This document shows positions 16,739 through 26,916 of a stretch of DNA of 47,661 nucleotides, in pieces. Source of the stretch: Rhodobacteraceae bacterium UBA3069 (GTDB lineage Bacteria > Pseudomonadota > Alphaproteobacteria > Rhodobacterales > Rhodobacteraceae); assembly GCA_002366795.1 (NCBI GenBank), contig DFBX01000003.1:1-47661 (forward strand). The letters run 5' to 3'. Position numbers and translations under genes: made by a program. Each line of letters opens with the position of its first letter. Positions within the stretch are counted from its first letter, which is position 1. The notes under the pieces were generated by a model. It worked only from the letters and a program-made list of their open reading frames with translations, did no database searches and had not been told where the DNA came from.

Positions 16739-17203
16739 TCAGGATGCGGCTTGCAGCAGCAGCCTCAGCGCATGATCGACCGTGGCGGCGCGCACATTGC
16801 TGCGTCCAAGGGCGCCGAAATCGATGGTTTCGGTGGTCACGCCATTGGGTGTGGCAAGGCCGAAACATACGCGGCCCTCGGGTTTTTGATCCGATCCGCC
16901 TGGGCCGGCAATGCCAGTGACGGATATGGCAATCTGTGCATCCGAATGTGCGAGGGCGCCGTTGGCCATTTCCGCCGCGACCTGTTCGGACACCGCGCCA
17001 TGGTCCGCCAGCGTTTGCGCGCTGACCCCCAGCATCTGCTGTTTGGCGGCATTGGAATAGGTGACGAACCCGCGGTCCACCACGTCCGACGATCCGGGCA
17101 CCTCGGTCAAGGCACCCGCGATTAGCCCGCCAGTGCAGCTTTCGGCGGTGGCGATCATAAGGCCGCGGTTACGGGCGGCGTTCAGAACCCCGGCGGCGCT
17201 CAT
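16739..17203 (-). CDS. pncC: Nicotinamide-nucleotide amidase, CinA C-terminal domain protein
   Basis: Deamidates NMN to nicotinate mononucleotide in pyridine-nucleotide recycling. The 154-residue protein is the single-domain form: ATAESCTGGLIAGALT (about 18-33) with the catalytic serine, FVTYSNAAKQQMLGV, and VTGIAGPGGSDQKPEG. It lacks the N-terminal CinA domain. Its ATG overlaps the pgpA stop by 4 bases, in an operon ispDF-pgpA-pncC. This gene order is usual in Rhodobacterales. Confidence 0.92.
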   Translation of the reverse strand: MSAAGVLNAARNRGLMIATAESCTGGLIAGALTEVPGSSDVVDRGFVTYSNAAKQQMLGVSAQTLADHGAVSEQVAAEMANGALAHSDAQIAISVTGIAGPGGSDQKPEGRVCFGLATPNGVTTETIDFGALGRSNVRAATVDHALRLLLQAAS

Positions 17204-17697
17204 ATCCCCAACAGTCCATGGCTGACATAGGCGCCAAGCCCGACCAGAACGGCGGCGAACAGGCCCGCAATCACATCGTCCAACATCACGCCCAGCGCAT
17301 CGCCGCGCCGGTCGGCCCAGCCAATGGGGCCGGGTTTCAGGATGTCGAAGAATCGGAACCCGATGAAGGCCGTCAGCCAGCCCGGCCAAAGCGCCAGCGC
17401 GGGCCCGCCGGTATGCGACAACCCGATGATCACCGGAAGCAGCGCGATCCACTGGCCGGCCACCTCGTCGATGACAATTTCCGACGGGTCGTGATCGGCC
17501 TTGCCGCGCGTGTCCACCGCCGTCGCCCACCAGCCGCCGAAAAAGACCAGCGCGATACCCGCGGTAAACAAGGGTACCCCGCCCAGCGCAAACAGTGCCC
17601 AACCCACCGGCAATGCGGCCAGCGATCCCCATGTGCCGGGAGCAGGGCGCATATGGCCGACGCCGCAAAAGGTTGCGATCATATGTGCGAGGGTCAT
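17200..17697 (-). CDS. pgpA: Phosphatidylglycerophosphatase A
   Basis: Removes the phosphate from phosphatidylglycerophosphate to make phosphatidylglycerol in the inner membrane. The 165-residue protein has the family marks RPAPGTWGSLAALP, EIVIDEVAGQW, GFRFFDILKPGPIGWADRR and MLDDVIAGLFA, with several hydrophobic helices. It overlaps both neighbours by 4 bases (ispDF upstream, pncC downstream), so translation is coupled. Confidence 0.95.
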   Translation of the reverse strand: MTLAHMIATFCGVGHMRPAPGTWGSLAALPVGWALFALGGVPLFTAGIALVFFGGWWATAVDTRGKADHDPSEIVIDEVAGQWIALLPVIIGLSHTGGPALALWPGWLTAFIGFRFFDILKPGPIGWADRRGDALGVMLDDVIAGLFAAVLVGLGAYVSHGLLGI

Positions 17698-18815
17698 GCT
17701 TTTACCAATGCGGCCGTTGCGATGGCCGCGATGCCTTCCTTGCGCCCGGTAAAGCCGAGCCGTTCCGATGTCGTCGCTTTAACCGAAACGCGCGAGAGGT
17801 CCAGCCCCATGATCCGCGCCATTTCCGCCTGCATGGCGACGGCGTGGGGGCCGATCTTGGGCTGCTCGCAGATTAGCGTGCAGTCGATATTGCTGATGTC
17901 GAACCCCATGTCGCGCGCCATGGCGCAGGCATGGGTCAGAAAGATATGGCTGGCCGCGCCCTTCCACTGCGGGTCCGAAGGCGGGAAATGCCGACCAATG
18001 TCGCCCATGGCCAGCGCGCCATAAATCGCGTCGGTCACGGCATGCATCCCTACGTCGGCGTCAGAATGCCCGTCCAGCCCGCGATCATGCGGCACTGACA
18101 CCCCGCACAGCCAAATCTGGTCGCCCTCGCAAAAGCGATGCACGTCATAGCCGTTGCCCAGCCTTATATCCATTTGTCCTCGCAGTATTTTCTCGGCCCG
18201 CGCGAAATCGTCGGGGGTGGTTATCTTCAGGTTATCCTCATGCCCTACGGTGATGGTCACGGGAACACCGGCGGCGCGGGCGACCGCAACATCATCGGCG
18301 GCATCCCCCGCATGGGCGCGGTGGGCGGAAAGGATCGTTTCGAAATAAAAGCCTTGCGGCGTCTGCGCGCGGAACAAGCCCTCGCGCGGTTGCACGCCGG
18401 TGACGGTGCCATTGTCACCCGTCCATAGCGCGTCGGTCACGGGCAGGGCAGGGGCCGCGCCCTTGCAACTGTCCAGCGCGTCCAGAACGCCGTCGATCAC
18501 CATATCAGGAACGCAGCAGCGGGCGACATCGTGGATCAGCACGCGAATGATGCCGCGGCCCTCCAGCGCCTCCAGCCCGCTACGGACGGATTGCGCGCGG
18601 GTTGCGCCGCCGGCCACGGTATCGACGCCCTGAACGCGGTCCATATCATCGGGGTGCAGCACCAGCAGCACATGATCCACGCCCGAATGCGCGCGGAACC
18701 GCGCCAGCGTATGGTCCAGCACGCGCGCCCCCGCAATGCGCTGCCATTGCTTTGGCTCGGGCCCGCCTGCGCGGGTGCCGCGTCCGGCAGCAACGATGAT
18801 GGCGGCGGTGGTCAT
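17694..18815 (-). CDS. ispDF: Bifunctional IspD/IspF enzyme of the MEP isoprenoid pathway
   Basis: One protein carries two steps of the MEP pathway: IspD (MEP cytidylyltransferase, residues 1 to about 213, with IIVAAGRGTRAGG and IHDVARC) and IspF (MECDP synthase, about 215-373, with MDIRLGNGYDVHRF, GLDGHSDADVGMHA and TSERLGFTGRKEG). The fusion is the standard alphaproteobacterial arrangement. The start at 18815 has AAAGGAGCG upstream; a longer frame from 18899 is not supported. It is first in the operon and divergent from dusB. Confidence 0.96.
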   Translation of the reverse strand: MTTAAIIVAAGRGTRAGGPEPKQWQRIAGARVLDHTLARFRAHSGVDHVLLVLHPDDMDRVQGVDTVAGGATRAQSVRSGLEALEGRGIIRVLIHDVARCCVPDMVIDGVLDALDSCKGAAPALPVTDALWTGDNGTVTGVQPREGLFRAQTPQGFYFETILSAHRAHAGDAADDVAVARAAGVPVTITVGHEDNLKITTPDDFARAEKILRGQMDIRLGNGYDVHRFCEGDQIWLCGVSVPHDRGLDGHSDADVGMHAVTDAIYGALAMGDIGRHFPPSDPQWKGAASHIFLTHACAMARDMGFDISNIDCTLICEQPKIGPHAVAMQAEMARIMGLDLSRVSVKATTSERLGFTGRKEGIAAIATAALVKA

Positions 18816-19004
18816 GGGCGCTCCTTTCTGTTGCGTCCTGAATAGGGCGCAGGGCGGCCAAGGGCAACGGCAGGGCGCATTTGCACAAAATTTAAGCATG
18901 TGCGAGATTGTGAGGCGAAATCGTACACGTGCTGTGTTGTGACTCGCCGCAACCTGATCTACGCAATGGGTGTTGCATAAGGATTAGGCAGACCTTTCTT
19001 GCTC

Positions 19005-19976
19005 ATGGACCCGCTGAAATTGTCACCTCCCGTCGCGCTGGCCCCCTTGGCCGGCATCACCGATTCGCCGTTTCGCACGCTTGTCGCGGGATTCGGCGCA
19101 GGGCTTGTGGTGTCGGAAATGGTCGGCAGCCAGGAAATGGTGCAGGCCAAGCCGGACATCCGCGCCAAGGCCGAACTTGGGCTGGGGCAGGATCGGACCT
19201 CGGTCCAGTTGGCGGGGCGCGATCCCTACTGGATGGCCGAAGCCGCCCGCATGGTCGAGGCGAACGGCGCCTCGCTGATCGACATAAACATGGGATGCCC
19301 CGCGAAAAAGGTGGTGGGCGGCATGTCAGGGTCGGCCCTGATGCGAGAGCCGGACCACGCCTTGCGACTGATCGAAGCGGTCGTGGGCGCGGTGCAAATC
19401 CCCGTGACACTGAAAACACGGCTGGGCTGGGACGATGACAGCCTGAACGCCGCCGAACTGGCCAAACGCGCCGAAGCGGCGGGCGTGCGCATGATCACCA
19501 TCCACGGGCGCACCCGTTGCCAGTTCTACAAGGGCGCGGCGGACTGGAAAGCGATCGGCGCGGTCAAGCGCGCGGTTTCGGTGCCCGTGCTGGCCAATGG
19601 CGACATCCTAGACGCCAGCAGCGCGCGGCAGGCGCTGGACCAATCCGGCGCGGATGGCGTGATGATAGGGCGAGGCGCACAGGGCCGCCCATGGATATTG
19701 GCCGAGGTGGCGCATGATCGGTTCGGCACCCCGAAACCGGACATTCCCACATCAGAGGATTACGTGAACATGGTCGCAGGGCATTATGAAAATGCGCTTT
19801 CATTCTATGGGACGGAGCTGGGCGTGCGCACCTTCCGCAAGCATCTGGGCTGGTACATGGACGAGGCCGGGACCGATGCCGCAGCCCGCCGCGAGATGCT
19901 GACCCTGCGCGATCCGGCGCAGGTCCTGGCGCGGCTGCGTTTCGCGCTGCTTGATGCCAAGATACGGGCGGCCTGA
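19005..19976 (+). CDS. dusB: tRNA dihydrouridine synthase (NifR3/DusB family)
   Basis: Reduces uridines in the tRNA D-loop with FMN. The 323-residue protein shows LAPLAGITDSPFR, the catalytic-cysteine motif NMGCPAKKVVGGMSGSALM, TLKTRLGWDD and ITIHGRTRCQFY. The gene was first called nifR3 because it heads the ntrBC operon in Rhodobacter, as it does here: its stop is 2 bases before the ntrB start. The start is uncertain; ATG 19005 is taken, and TTG 18999 in the same frame is also possible. Upstream spacing to AAGGA is poor for both. Confidence 0.95.
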   Translation: MDPLKLSPPVALAPLAGITDSPFRTLVAGFGAGLVVSEMVGSQEMVQAKPDIRAKAELGLGQDRTSVQLAGRDPYWMAEAARMVEANGASLIDINMGCPAKKVVGGMSGSALMREPDHALRLIEAVVGAVQIPVTLKTRLGWDDDSLNAAELAKRAEAAGVRMITIHGRTRCQFYKGAADWKAIGAVKRAVSVPVLANGDILDASSARQALDQSGADGVMIGRGAQGRPWILAEVAHDRFGTPKPDIPTSEDYVNMVAGHYENALSFYGTELGVRTFRKHLGWYMDEAGTDAAARREMLTLRDPAQVLARLRFALLDAKIRAA

Positions 19977-19978
19977 GA

Positions 19979-21103
19979 ATGAGTGATCCGAACGCCTTTG
20001 ACATCGAAAACACGCTTTGGTCCTCGCTTCCTGTGCCGGGGCTCATTGTCGATGAAAACGACATGATCATCGACGCCAATTCCGCCGCCGAAGGGTTCCT
20101 GAACACCTCGGCCAAGCATGTCATCGGCCAGCCCGTCTGGGACAAGGTGATGATCGATGCACCCTTGGAAGAGGCATTTACCCGCGCCCGCGCCCATGCC
20201 ACGCCGCTGTTCGTCAACGATGTCGATGTCGGCACAGGAGAACGCGCGCCGCTGCATTGCAATATCCAGATCGCGCCGGTGCAGGGCCAGCCGGGGCAGA
20301 TGATATTCCTGATCTCGCCGCGCGAACTGGCCGGGCGGATGACGCAAAGCCATTCGGTGAAATCGGCGGCGAAATCCGCCATCGGCATGGCCGAAATGCT
20401 GGCGCATGAAATCAAGAACCCGCTTGCGGGGATCATCGGCGCGGCACAGCTTTTGTCGATGGGCCTGTCCAAGGAGGATCAGGAACTGACCGACCTGATT
20501 GTCGCGGAATCGCGCCGCATCTTGAAGCTGCTGGAACAGGTCGAACAGTTCGGAAACCTGTCGAAACCCGATCTGAAACCGGTGAACCTGCACGATGTGC
20601 TGGACCGCGCGCGCCGGTCGGCCCTGTTGGGGTTCGGCGCGCAGATGAAGATCGTCGAGGATTACGACCCCTCGTTGCCGCTGGCATGCGGCGATCCGGA
20701 TCAGTTGCTTCAGGTGGTTCTGAACCTGCTCAAGAACGCGTCCGAAGCGGCGGGTTCCAAGGGCGGGACGATCCGGCTGCGCTCTTTCTATGAACACAGT
20801 TTCCGGCTGCGCAAGGCCGACGGCAACAGCCAGTCGCTGCCGCTTCAGATCGAGGTGACCGACGATGGTCCCGGCCTGCCGGCCGAGATCGCAGGCGATA
20901 TTTTCGACCCGTTCGTATCGGGCCGCGAGAATGGCACCGGGCTGGGGCTGGCGCTGGTCAGCAAGATCATTTCTGACCACGACGGCTGGATTTCAGTCGA
21001 TTCCGTGCCCGGCCGCACCGTCTTCCGCATTTCCCTTCCGCTTGCAGAAGAGCCGCGCAAACGCAAATCGGGCCGCGCCCGCAGCAATCTGATCAAGGAG
21101 TAA
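19979..21103 (+). CDS. ntrB: Nitrogen sensor kinase NtrB
   Basis: A cytoplasmic histidine kinase that phosphorylates or dephosphorylates NtrC according to PII signalling. The 374-residue protein has an N-terminal PAS domain (about 12-115), a HisKA segment with H143 in MLAHEIKNPLAG, and a HATPase domain with VVLNLLKNASEA (N-box), VTDDGPGLP and ENGTGLGLALV. There are no membrane segments, as in all NtrB. The C-terminus is basic. It follows dusB with a 2-base gap and precedes ntrC by 3 bases. Confidence 0.96.
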   Translation: MSDPNAFDIENTLWSSLPVPGLIVDENDMIIDANSAAEGFLNTSAKHVIGQPVWDKVMIDAPLEEAFTRARAHATPLFVNDVDVGTGERAPLHCNIQIAPVQGQPGQMIFLISPRELAGRMTQSHSVKSAAKSAIGMAEMLAHEIKNPLAGIIGAAQLLSMGLSKEDQELTDLIVAESRRILKLLEQVEQFGNLSKPDLKPVNLHDVLDRARRSALLGFGAQMKIVEDYDPSLPLACGDPDQLLQVVLNLLKNASEAAGSKGGTIRLRSFYEHSFRLRKADGNSQSLPLQIEVTDDGPGLPAEIAGDIFDPFVSGRENGTGLGLALVSKIISDHDGWISVDSVPGRTVFRISLPLAEEPRKRKSGRARSNLIKE

Positions 21104-21106
21104 CAC

Positions 21107-22486
21107 ATGGACGGCACCGTTCTTGTCGCCGATGACGACCGCACCATTCGCACCGTTCTGACGCAGGCCCTGACGCGGGCCGGTTGCAAGGTTCACGCGA
21201 CCTCTTCGCTGACCACGCTGATGCGCTGGGTGGGAGAGGGGAAAGGCGACGTGGTGATTTCCGACGTGATGATGCCCGATGGTAACGGATTGGAGTTGCT
21301 GCCGAAAATCGCTGCGGACCGACCCGGATTGCCGGTGATCGTGATCTCGGCCCAGAATACGATCATGACGGCCATCCAAGCGGCCGAGGCCAAGGCCTAT
21401 GATTACTTGCCCAAGCCTTTCGATCTGCCTGACCTTATGAAACGCACCGCGCGCGCGCTGGAATCCAGCAAGCAATCGGCCCCCGCAGCCCGCGCGGCGA
21501 TCACCGACGAGGTCGAGCGCCCCGATGAATTGCCCCTTGTCGGCCGGACCGAGGGGATGCAGGCGCTGTATCGTCTGATCGCGCGGGTGATGAACACCGA
21601 CCTGCCGGTGCTGATTTCGGGTGAAAGCGGCACGGGTAAGTCCCTGATCGCCAAGGCTATTCACGACTTTTCCGACCGGCGTAACATGCCCTTCATCACC
21701 ATCACTGCCGGTGATCTGCAAGACATCGAAGGGCCCGCGCGCGTGCTGGCCCGTGCCAAGGGCGGCACCATCATGATCGACGAGATCGGTGATATTCCCG
21801 CAGAAATCCAAGCGCGGATCGTGCGGATGATGGACAGTCCCGGCGATTCCACGCCGCGTTTCATGGCCACGACGCAGCGCGACCTGACCAGCGCAATGGA
21901 CAAGGGCGAGATGCGGCAGGATCTGTATTATCGCCTGTCCGGCGCGGCGCTGAACGTGCCCGCCCTGCGCGAGCGGGTCGATGACATCCTGCTGCTGGCC
22001 GAACATTTCCTGGCCCGCGCCGAACGCGAGGGCGCGCCGAAACGGGTGTTGTCGAAGGATGCGCTGGAATTGATGCGGGTCTATTCCTGGCCCGGCAACG
22101 TGCGCCAGCTTGAAAACGCGGTGCGCCGCCTTGTGCTGACGGCCCGCACCGATGAAATCACCCGCGCCGAGGTCGACTCGGTCTTTGGCAACCAGCCAGA
22201 GGTTGAGCCCGCGCTTGGCGGTCAAGCCGATACCGAAAAGCTTTCGGCTGCCGTGGCGCGGCATCTGCGGCGCTATTTCGATCTGCATGGCAATATGTTG
22301 CCGCCCCCCGGCCTGCACGCGCGAATCCTGCGCGAGATCGAAACGCCCCTGATCGAAATTTCGCTGGAAGCGACGGGCGGAAATCAGGCCAAATGTGCGG
22401 ACTTGCTGGGTATCAACCGCAATACTCTCAGAAAGAAGGTCACCGATCTGGATATTCGCGTGACACGGCGCCGCAAACTGATGTAA
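21107..22486 (+). CDS. ntrC: Nitrogen response regulator NtrC, Rhodobacter type without GAFTGA
   Basis: A 459-residue regulator: receiver domain (1-118, phospho-acceptor D53 in VVISDVMMPD, conserved K103 in LPKPF), AAA+ domain (about 143-370, Walker A GESGTGKS at 172-179, Walker B TIMIDE at 221-226) and Fis-type DNA-binding helix (about 415-459, GGNQAKCADLLGINRNTLRKK). The stretch between Walker A and B reads ITAGDLQDIEGPARVLARAKGG. It lacks about 20 residues including the GAFTGA loop that contacts sigma-54. Rhodobacter capsulatus NtrC is known to lack GAFTGA and to activate the sigma-70 holoenzyme, and the same is expected here. Confidence 0.96.
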   Translation: MDGTVLVADDDRTIRTVLTQALTRAGCKVHATSSLTTLMRWVGEGKGDVVISDVMMPDGNGLELLPKIAADRPGLPVIVISAQNTIMTAIQAAEAKAYDYLPKPFDLPDLMKRTARALESSKQSAPAARAAITDEVERPDELPLVGRTEGMQALYRLIARVMNTDLPVLISGESGTGKSLIAKAIHDFSDRRNMPFITITAGDLQDIEGPARVLARAKGGTIMIDEIGDIPAEIQARIVRMMDSPGDSTPRFMATTQRDLTSAMDKGEMRQDLYYRLSGAALNVPALRERVDDILLLAEHFLARAEREGAPKRVLSKDALELMRVYSWPGNVRQLENAVRRLVLTARTDEITRAEVDSVFGNQPEVEPALGGQADTEKLSAAVARHLRRYFDLHGNMLPPPGLHARILREIETPLIEISLEATGGNQAKCADLLGINRNTLRKKVTDLDIRVTRRRKLM

Positions 22487-22586
22487 TATCGTCACACAAA
22501 CGTGGCGGCAGGGTTTCACCACCCCGCAAGACCACAAGATATGGCGGTAAGGCGCCTTGTGCGCCACATCAGAACAGGAGCGCCCT

Positions 22587-24839
22587 GTGGTATCACGGGC
22601 ACGCAGGAGCAGAACGTGGCAACGCCTGACCCGGCTTAGGCGGCAGCGGCGCGTGCAAAATATCGCGACCTTCGGGTTGGTGCTGCTTGGCCCGTTGCTG
22701 GCTTTGCTGACATTTCTGATGCTTGGTCCGCTGGATCAGGGCGGTTCGGCGGTCGGGCTGCGCTTGGTCCTGCTGACCGACTTTGTTTACGTGCTGGTCG
22801 TCGCCGCCTTGGTGCTGCAACGGGTGGTCGCGCTGATCGCCGCGCGGCGCGCGCGTTCTGCCGGATCGCGTCTGCACCTGCGGCTGACCGGCGTGTTTGC
22901 CCTGATGGCGCTGATTCCCACCGTGTCGGTCGCCATTTTCGCAGCCCTTACGGTGAATGTCGGGCTTGAAGGCTGGTTTTCCGATCGCGTCCGGCAGGTT
23001 GTCGGATCATCGCTGGAGGCCGCGCAGGCCTACGAGGATGAACATCGCGGCGATCTGACCAAGGATGCCAAGGCGCTTGCCTCGATCATCGATGCCGCGC
23101 GGGAAATCACCTATTTCGTTCCCGCAACAGAGGTTCTGTCGCAAGGTCAGTCGCAAATTCAGCGCGGGCTGCGCGAGGCTTATCTGATTGATGGCACAGG
23201 GGAAATTCGGGCGCGCGGTGAACGCTCTTATCTGTTTGATTTTGAAAAACCCAGCCCCGAACAAATCGCAGAAGCGCAGGAAATGGGCATCGCCATCATC
23301 GAGGATTGGGAAAATAATGAATTCCGTGCGCTGGTGCCGCTGGACGCTTTCATTGACCGCTTTCTATATGTTTCGCGCGATGTGGATGGCGAATTGCTGG
23401 GCCTGTTGGACGAAACGCAGGAAACAGCGCGCTTCTACCAGCAGCTTGAAAGCGAACGGGGCCGCGTTCTGTTCGAATTCGGGTTGGTCTACCTTGGCTT
23501 TGCGGTGATCCTGATCCTTGCCGCCGTCTGGCTGGGGCTTTGGTTTGCCGAACGCCTGTCGCGCCCCGTGGGTCGTCTCGCTGGCGCGGCGCAGCGGGTC
23601 GGGTCGGGCGATCTGGACGTGCAGGTGGTCGAGGAAGACGGCGATGACGAGATCGCCATGCTGGGCCGGTATTTCAACCAGATGACGCGGCAGTTGAAGG
23701 GCCAGCGTGAAACACTGCTGGACAACACGCGGCAGATCGAACGCCGCCGCCGCATGTTCGATTCCGTTCTTTCCTCGGTCACGTCGGGCGTGGTCGGGCT
23801 GGACGAGGACGGCAAGGTCGCTTTCGTCAACCGGTCGGCCGAACGGCTGCTGGACTGGCACGAGGATCACGCCTCGCTTGCGCTGTCCGTGGCGGTGCCG
23901 GAATTCGGCACGCTGTTCCAACGGCTGAAAGACAGCAACCAGGAGGCGATGCAGGAAGAGGTCAAGGTGACCCGTGGCGGCACGCTGGAAAACCTGTTGG
24001 TCCGCATGGCTCGCCGCCGCAATGCCGAGGGGCGGCTGGAAGGATATGTGGTCGCCTTTGACGATGTGACCGATCTTGTCTCGGCGCAGAGGATGGCGGC
24101 ATGGGGCGATGTGGCCCGCCGCATCGCCCATGAAATCAAGAACCCGCTGACCCCGATCCAGCTGTCTGCCGAACGGATCAAGCGCAAATTCTCGCGCCAC
24201 CTAGAGGAGGACCAAGCCAGCAGCTTGGAACAGTTGACCGATGTGATTGTCCGTCAAACCAATGACTTGCGGCGCATAGTTGATGAATTCTCGAAATTCG
24301 CACGGATGCCGGAACCCGAACGCAAACCTGAAAGCCTGACGCAACTGGTGCGCGATGCGGTGCTGTTGCAACAGGCGGGTCAGCCGGATGTAACGCTGAC
24401 ATCCGACCTTTCGCCCGCGCCGCTGAACGCGGAACTTGACGCGACCATGATCCACCAGGCGCTGACCAACCTGCTGAAAAACGCGGGCGAGGCGATCGGC
24501 ACGCTGGTCGCAAAGGGGCAGGCGCCCGAAGGGCACAGGCCGCGCATCCACGTGGAAAGCCGCGTCGATGGCACAATGGCTGAAATCCGCATTTCCGACA
24601 ACGGGACCGGCCTGCCCGAGGATCGCGCCGCCCTGTTCGAACCCTATGTAACAACCCGCGATGAAGGCACCGGCCTTGGCCTGCCCATCGTCAAGAAGAT
24701 CATCGAAGAACATGGCGGCACCCTGTCGCTGGAAGATGCCGCGCCTTTCGATGGCGCGGCGCATTCCGGCGCGATGGCGGTGATCCGCCTTCCCTTGGCC
24801 GGGGTGCGCCCCGGCCTGAAACAAGAAGAAACAGCTTGA
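22587..24839 (+). CDS. ntrY: Membrane nitrogen/redox sensor kinase NtrY
   Basis: A 750-residue membrane histidine kinase. Three to four hydrophobic segments lie in the first 120 residues and another near 310-335, with a periplasmic sensing region between. A HAMP domain (RLSRPVGRLAGAAQRVGSGDL), a PAS domain (about 385-500), HisKA with RRIAHEIKNPLTPIQLSAERIKR, and HATPase with LTNLLKNAGEAI and DEGTGLGLPIVKK follow. GTG 22587 was chosen as start because AGGAG precedes it by about 7 bases; TTG 22557 is an alternative. It lies 100 bases after ntrC and 7 bases before ntrX. Confidence 0.95.
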   Translation: MVSRARRSRTWQRLTRLRRQRRVQNIATFGLVLLGPLLALLTFLMLGPLDQGGSAVGLRLVLLTDFVYVLVVAALVLQRVVALIAARRARSAGSRLHLRLTGVFALMALIPTVSVAIFAALTVNVGLEGWFSDRVRQVVGSSLEAAQAYEDEHRGDLTKDAKALASIIDAAREITYFVPATEVLSQGQSQIQRGLREAYLIDGTGEIRARGERSYLFDFEKPSPEQIAEAQEMGIAIIEDWENNEFRALVPLDAFIDRFLYVSRDVDGELLGLLDETQETARFYQQLESERGRVLFEFGLVYLGFAVILILAAVWLGLWFAERLSRPVGRLAGAAQRVGSGDLDVQVVEEDGDDEIAMLGRYFNQMTRQLKGQRETLLDNTRQIERRRRMFDSVLSSVTSGVVGLDEDGKVAFVNRSAERLLDWHEDHASLALSVAVPEFGTLFQRLKDSNQEAMQEEVKVTRGGTLENLLVRMARRRNAEGRLEGYVVAFDDVTDLVSAQRMAAWGDVARRIAHEIKNPLTPIQLSAERIKRKFSRHLEEDQASSLEQLTDVIVRQTNDLRRIVDEFSKFARMPEPERKPESLTQLVRDAVLLQQAGQPDVTLTSDLSPAPLNAELDATMIHQALTNLLKNAGEAIGTLVAKGQAPEGHRPRIHVESRVDGTMAEIRISDNGTGLPEDRAALFEPYVTTRDEGTGLGLPIVKKIIEEHGGTLSLEDAAPFDGAAHSGAMAVIRLPLAGVRPGLKQEETA

Positions 24840-24846
24840 GGACGAT

Positions 24847-26268
<1,422 letters not shown>

Positions 26269-26280
26269 GCGCCTGCCGCC

Positions 26281-26769
26281 TTATCCCTTGTTCAGGATGA
26301 TCCAGCTGCCGTCGGAATGGCGCACGACACAGGAATTTCCGGTCAGTGCGGGCATCACCTTGGTCTGGCCCGCAGGTGCCTTGGCGCGGATACTGTCGGG
26401 GCAGGGGGGGATCTCCTCCATCGCGTAGCCTTTGCGGGTCATGCATTGGGCCGCGACGCGCCCGCGCAAATCCGTGTTCGCGTCGTATTGATAGGGCATT
26501 CCGCCTTCCATTTCATAGGTGGTGACGCAGCCCTTGCCGGGGTGGCAATGGCGCACGGGTATCCACTGGATCGGGGTCAGGCCGGTCACGATCTGGCGCG
26601 GCACCTTGTTCAGGGCGGACACTTGGCAATCGGTCAGGTCGCTTTGCATCCGCGCGACGCGGCCGCCAGGTTTGTACCATGTCTTGAGCGGGAAACAGGC
26701 GGCCAGCATGGCCAGCCCCAGCATGGCCGCACATAACCGCAATGATCGGTTCACTAGCGCGCTTTTCAT
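26281..26769 (-). CDS. Hypothetical lipoprotein
   Basis: A 162-residue protein with a signal peptide and lipobox LAMLAAC (cysteine at 25), so it is probably attached to a membrane facing the periplasm. The body has several further cysteines (for example in SDLTDCQ, RHCHPGKGC, AAQCMTRKGY, PPCPDS and GNSCVVRH), which could form disulfides in the periplasm. I do not recognise a named family. It is divergent from trkA; the intervening 147 bases hold repeats listed separately. Confidence 0.7.
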   Translation of the reverse strand: MKSALVNRSLRLCAAMLGLAMLAACFPLKTWYKPGGRVARMQSDLTDCQVSALNKVPRQIVTGLTPIQWIPVRHCHPGKGCVTTYEMEGGMPYQYDANTDLRGRVAAQCMTRKGYAMEEIPPCPDSIRAKAPAGQTKVMPALTGNSCVVRHSDGSWIILNKG

Positions 26770-26877
26770 CCGCCGCCCCCTTTGCGTGACTGCATTTTAC
26801 CCCAACCAGAGTGCCGCCCCTTTGTGAAAAAGACAATCCAATTGACCGCGCTGCGCCCCCGTGCCAATCAGAACGCT

Positions 26878-26904
26878 CAGGCTTAACAGGCTGTTCAGGC
26901 TAAG
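26878..26904 (+). repeat. Three 9-bp direct repeats in the trkA leader
   Basis: CAGGCTTAA, CAGGCTGTT and CAGGCTAAG follow each other at 26878, 26887 and 26896, with identical first six bases. They end 12 bases before the trkA start codon. They could be a protein or RNA binding site, or a slippage product. Confidence 0.5.
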
Positions 26905-26916
26905 AGGGGCTGTTCC

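Noticed and set aside
22540..22580. GGCGC-CTTGT-GCGCC hairpin between ntrC and ntrY as a terminator
   Set aside because: The stem is only five pairs and no T run follows. The genes are more likely read through.
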